Assembly: GCA_019918135.1 (NCBI GenBank)
Contig: WBZZ01001363.1
Span: 27,501-91,500, forward strand
Length of the DNA stretch: 64,000 bases
Direction: 5' to 3'
DNA from: Paulinella micropora
Lineage: Eukaryota > Cercozoa > Imbricatea > Euglyphida > Paulinellidae
In this document: piece after piece, positions 60,728-64,000 of the stretch
Layout: each line of letters begins with the position of its first letter
Position numbering within the stretch: position 1 is the first letter of the stretch
The notes under the pieces: generated by a model
Database searches by the model: none
Seen by the model: only the letters and a program-made list of their open reading frames with translations
Told to the model about the DNA's origin: nothing
Made by a program: the position numbers and the translations under genes

Positions 60728-61864
60728 ATGGCTAGCGAGAGGTGGAGCGGGGAGGCCTCGGTGCGCGCGGCGCAGCCCCCCGACCTGCCCGTCCTGCGAG
60801 AGCTGGTGGAACGTTCGTCGGGCACCCACGCAGACACCGGGTTCAGGCACAACTGGAACCTCCTGGCAAGCGCACTAGCCGAGCCCGGGAGGCTGTTGCT
60901 GGTGTATGAAGAAGGTGAGCAGCTGCTAGCGTACGCGCTGCTGTCGGTAGCCGACGGCTGGCGCCTGGACCTCTGTGAAGTAGACGTGGGGCGACGACGC
61001 CAGGGGATCGGCAGCGCCTTCGTGGCGGGGTTGCTGGCGTACCTGGCCTGCACGACCCCCGCCGATTACCTGATGCTGCGCCGTGAGCCGCAGCACGACT
61101 ACACCTTCTGGCTCTCACGGGGGCGGGAGCCAGCCGGCGCGGGGCGGGCGCAGGTGCTGTGCCGCGACATCCCGCGGCCGGCGGACGGACTGGCTGGGCT
61201 GCGGCAGCGGCTCCGCGGAGTGCAAACTTGCGCCGTGCACTTGCTGTTCGGGTCCGGGGCTTGGACCGTGCCGGCGCGTGCGGCACCGGCGGCGGGCGCC
61301 GCCCGCTGCGTACCCTGGGCGCGGGACAGGCCGTACCCCCAGCGCACACTGGCGTTCCCCGCCCTGCGCGTGGCCGGCCGCGTCTATTTTCCGATCAAGG
61401 TGGTCGAGCAGCAGCGCCGCGCGGCCGGGTACACCAAGCTGCTCTGTCTGGTCGACGGGCAGGTGGTCTTCTTCGGGCCCGTCATGGCGGGGCGCGACGT
61501 GGTGGCGCCCGGCGCGGCGGGGCTGGGCGTGCGTCCGACGGGGGCCGCTAGCTTCTGGCTCTGGGGGCTGCGCCTGCCCGGGCAGGCGCCCCCCCGGCCG
61601 GCAGAGGCCGGGCCGCCGGACCTCGCACTGGAGAGGCGCTGGTTCCAGCACGTGGACCTCGTGGCGCTAGCCCTAGCTTACGCACGCCTGGATCTCGGCG
61701 CGGCCCGGCGGCCCCGCCAGGCGCGGTCACCGCGGGCGGGCGACGGCGGCGGGCGTGACGCGGTAGCCTGGGAGTTGGTGTTACGGCTGGAGGCCGCTTC
61801 CGGCGAGGACCAGCCCCCCCTGGAGCGGGGGGGTGGGGGCAGGAGCGGGGGGAGTGAGCTCTAG
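60728..61864 (+). CDS. GNAT-family N-acetyltransferase
   Basis: An apparently whole 378-residue protein. Residues about 10-120 form a GNAT domain: VRAAQPPDLPVLRELVERSS (first strand-helix), LLLVYEEGEQLLAYALLSV, then LDLCEVDVGRRRQGIGSAFV (motif A, with the RxxGxG acetyl-CoA pyrophosphate loop) and helix LLAYLACTT. The remainder (about 250 residues) is a separate alpha/beta region of unknown type (RVYFPIKVVEQQRRA, KLLCLVDGQVVFFGPV). GNATs acetylate small molecules or proteins. A GNAT joined to a large ORFan domain is unusual. It ends in a Gly-rich tail. Confidence 0.8.
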   Translation: MASERWSGEASVRAAQPPDLPVLRELVERSSGTHADTGFRHNWNLLASALAEPGRLLLVYEEGEQLLAYALLSVADGWRLDLCEVDVGRRRQGIGSAFVAGLLAYLACTTPADYLMLRREPQHDYTFWLSRGREPAGAGRAQVLCRDIPRPADGLAGLRQRLRGVQTCAVHLLFGSGAWTVPARAAPAAGAARCVPWARDRPYPQRTLAFPALRVAGRVYFPIKVVEQQRRAAGYTKLLCLVDGQVVFFGPVMAGRDVVAPGAAGLGVRPTGAASFWLWGLRLPGQAPPRPAEAGPPDLALERRWFQHVDLVALALAYARLDLGAARRPRQARSPRAGDGGGRDAVAWELVLRLEAASGEDQPPLERGGGGRSGGSEL

Positions 61865-61865
61865 T

Positions 61866-61920
61866 TCCTGGTTAGTAAAAAGCCCCGGCCTTTAATCCAA
61901 ATAAAGATTACCAGGGCAGA
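61866..61920. terminator. Shared 3' hairpin between convergent genes
   Basis: CCTGGTTA and TTACCAGG close a stem around CCGGCCTTTAATCCAAATAAAG, with AATAAA inside, between the acetyltransferase and the F-box/LRR relic. Confidence 0.5.
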
Positions 61921-61952
61921 GGAGCCGGGGCCGGGGAGGGCCATGCTGCCGC

Positions 61953-63667
61953 CTAGGGGTCGGGCCCCGTGAGCCGCCGCTTGGCCCTCGCGCCCGGGCG
62001 GGGCGCCTCCGCCGCCGCCGGTGTATGCCAGAAGGGGTAGGTGTCGGGGAGGCACACCAAGTCCACGCCTTTGGCCTGCAGCAAGTCTAGGCGCTCGATA
62101 AAGCACAGGGAGAAGCAGCCACTCACGCGCACCTGGCGCAGGTGGCGCAGGCTAGCCAAGCCCTTGAGGACGGCCAGCCCCCCCGAGCCGGACAGGTCTA
62201 GCGAGGCCAGCGCGGCCAGCGGTGCTAGCGCGGCCAGTGACAGGGTGCTGGGTGGTCTGCAGGCGCAGCGCCCGCAGGTTCGGCAGGCACAGGAGCGCGG
62301 CCAGGGGCGCGTAAACCAGCCCCCGCAGCTCGAGCTCCCGTAGCTCGGGCAGCAGCCCGAGCCCAGCGCCGGCAGCAGCGACAGCACGCGCAGCCCGCGG
62401 CAGGCCGCCAGCGGCCGCAGGTCGGGGGCGTGGGTGAGCGGGCAGTCGCGGGACGCACAGCCGGCGGCCGGGTAGCGGAGCCGCAGCGTGTGCAGGTGCG
62501 GCATGCCGGCCAAGAAGTCCAGGCTGTGGCCCGGCGGTTCGAGGTCGCCTAGGTCCACGTTGCGCAGCTCCGGCAGGCGCGGCCAGGGCGTCCGGCCCAG
62601 GGGGTCGGCGGCCTGCGGCGCCAGGCGCACGTGCAGGACCTCGAGGCCGGGCGCACAGTGTGGGAGCCGCAGGCTCTGCAGGGAGGGGCAGTCCAGGACC
62701 CGCAGCACCCGCAGCCGGGGCAGGCCGGGCTCACCGGCGTCTAACGTGGCTACGGCGGGACAGTTCTCGACGTGCAAATATTCCAGCTGCGGCAGGGTGG
62801 ACAGCAGCGAGCCGAGGTCGGGGGTCCACAGGCCGCGCAGCACCAGCCGGCGGAGCCGGGGGTGGCCGGCTAGGAAGCCCAGGCCCCGCAGGCTAGAGCA
62901 AGAGGCCAGCTCGAGCTCTTCTAGGTCGGGCCAGCGCGCCAGAGCCTCCGCCTGGGACAGCAAGGGGCAGTGGCGGAGGCTGAGCGTCCTGAGCCGGGCG
63001 GCCGACCGCTGCAGCGACCCTAGGCTGAACGCCGGTCTGATGTGTGAGAGCCTGACACAGCGGAGCTCGGGCAGCAGGGCCAGGCTGCTGATATCTTGCA
63101 AGGAGGAGCAGTGCTCCAGCTGCAGCTCGGCCAGGCGGGGTGCCAGCACGTGCAGCCCGTGCAGCGAACGCAGCTGGGGGGCCCGGCCCAGGTACAGCAT
63201 GCGCAGGCGCGCCCCGCCCAGGCCGCCCGGCGGCAGCTCGCGCAGGTAGCACAGGGGTCCGCGGGGCCCCGCCGCCGGGGGGCCGCTCGCGTGCAGTGCG
63301 CTCAGCAACGCCAGCTCTCGCACATCCAGGGAGGGCAGCAGACCGCCCGCGCGTTCCCACTCGGCCACGCTGCCGATGAACAGGCGCCTGACACGGACTC
63401 CCAAGCTTTGTAGTAGCTGCTGTGTGCCCAGGGAGGGCGCGTGGCCTAGCACCAACGGCCGCATTCAGCGCGGGCTGGCCCCGCAGGCCCCAGAGGCCCC
63501 CGACACGTACGCGCAGCAAAGTGAAAAGGGTACAGGCCGGCAGAAAAGACAGGATCTCTTTCTGCAGCTCGACGGGCAGCGAGTCGCCGTCGTTTGCGAC
63601 CGCCGTCGTCGTCGCGGGGTGGGCGGCCGGCCGGGTGGCTGGTCCGCGGGCTGGGCAAGCTCTCCAT
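61953..63667 (-). pseudogene. F-box/LRR protein, fossil with about four breaks
   Basis: An F-box-like motif (SLPVELQKEILSFLPACTLF) lies near 63,520-63,580. It is followed by about 14 leucine-rich repeats (VRRLFIGSVAEWE, LRMLYLGRAPQLRSL, LRTLSLRHCPLL, LEELELASCSSLRG, LRVLRVLDCPSLQSLRL) and a tail rich in Ala/Pro/Arg. It is the same architecture as 16,844-18,523 and again in minus orientation. Much of the LRR part (61,953-63,464) is one open stretch. Likely origin is the same gene family as in the first GC block. Confidence 0.75.
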
Positions 63668-64000
63668 AGCGCAGGGGACAGGAAACGGCTCGGCCTGGGG
63701 GAGGACCCGAGCTTCTGGTGCCTGCCGTTTTTTCTGCGCACCCGGTCCCGGCCGCGCCTGCGCCCCCCTACCGACCCCTCCCCCCTCCTCCCTCCGTGCG
63801 CCCCGGCCGCAGGGGGCACCCCCCTCCTTGCACCCCCGGCCGCGGGCACGCCCTGGCCCCCTCCCCGGGCGGCGGGGGCTGCCCTGGACAGGAGGTCGCG
63901 GCCGCCCCCTCCCCCCCTCCCGGGGCGAGGGGTGGGGAACCTGGGGCAGCGGGAGAGGACGGCGCCGGAGCCGGGGGGGGGCCGCCTCCCCCCCCCCCCC
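63668..64000. promoter_or_regulatory. GC-rich low-complexity upstream region
   Basis: C- and G-runs (CCCCTCCCCCCTCC, CCCGGGGCGAGG, a terminal C-run) upstream of the F-box/LRR relic, matching the spacer style of the first block. No gene. Confidence 0.4.

Overview
This window looks like nuclear DNA of an unidentified microbial eukaryote (alga or protist). It has a spliced gene with short GT-AG introns, an LTR retroelement, microsatellites and fold-back repeats. Set into this moderate-to-AT-rich background are two GC-rich, compact, intron-poor blocks (about 5.83-38.1 kb and 58.8-64 kb). Their gene style is that of a large DNA virus: short spacers, divergent pairs, ORFan membrane and coiled-coil proteins, F-box/LRR and C2H2 proteins, and 3' hairpins. 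The best hallmark is a decayed piece resembling a D5-type primase-helicase near 12.9-13.7 kb. I read the blocks as endogenous giant-virus-like fossils. Most of their larger genes are broken, although part of the damage could be homopolymer or long-read assembly error.

Layout. 0-1.8 kb: spliced, Lys/Glu-rich gene, cut by the window edge. 1.8-4.4 kb: AT-rich spacer, a TATG microsatellite and a fold-back element of about 1 kb. 4.4-5.83 kb: AT-rich cluster of tiny genes (HIRAN protein, zinc-binding and basic helical proteins), like a scrap of a Polinton-like or other AT-rich DNA virus. At about 5,831 this scrap joins the GC-rich block directly, in a duplicated end of the gene found at 32.5-34.7 kb. 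5.83-38.1 kb: GC block with about 25 genes or gene fossils, including a C2H2 protein, a TnpB/Fanzor-like relic riddled with small GC-rich palindromic elements, a D5-like relic, an F-box/LRR protein, a RanBP2-finger methyltransferase, several membrane proteins, a kinase-like relic, a second C2H2 protein and a very small CCDC53/BRK1-like protein. Many neighbours are divergent and share homopurine/homopyrimidine spacers.

38.1-38.4 kb: microsatellites. 38.49-47.75 kb: a Ty1/copia element on the minus strand with two almost identical 222-bp LTRs but a broken body. 47.75-52.42 kb: AT-rich non-coding DNA with repeated GGGGGAG tracts, ending in a probable second LTR on the plus strand. 53-57.2 kb: a beta-class DNA-methyltransferase-like gene with a C-terminal zinc finger, and a decayed downstream paralogue. 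57.4-58.8 kb: tandem duplication, long hairpin element and minisatellite.

58.8-64 kb: second GC block with a membrane/zinc protein relic, G-rich minisatellites, an apparently whole GNAT acetyltransferase gene and a broken F-box/LRR gene. Both GC blocks carry an F-box/LRR protein, G-run spacers and a 3' hairpin, so they may share an origin. Product names rest on motif reading by eye; no similarity search was possible.
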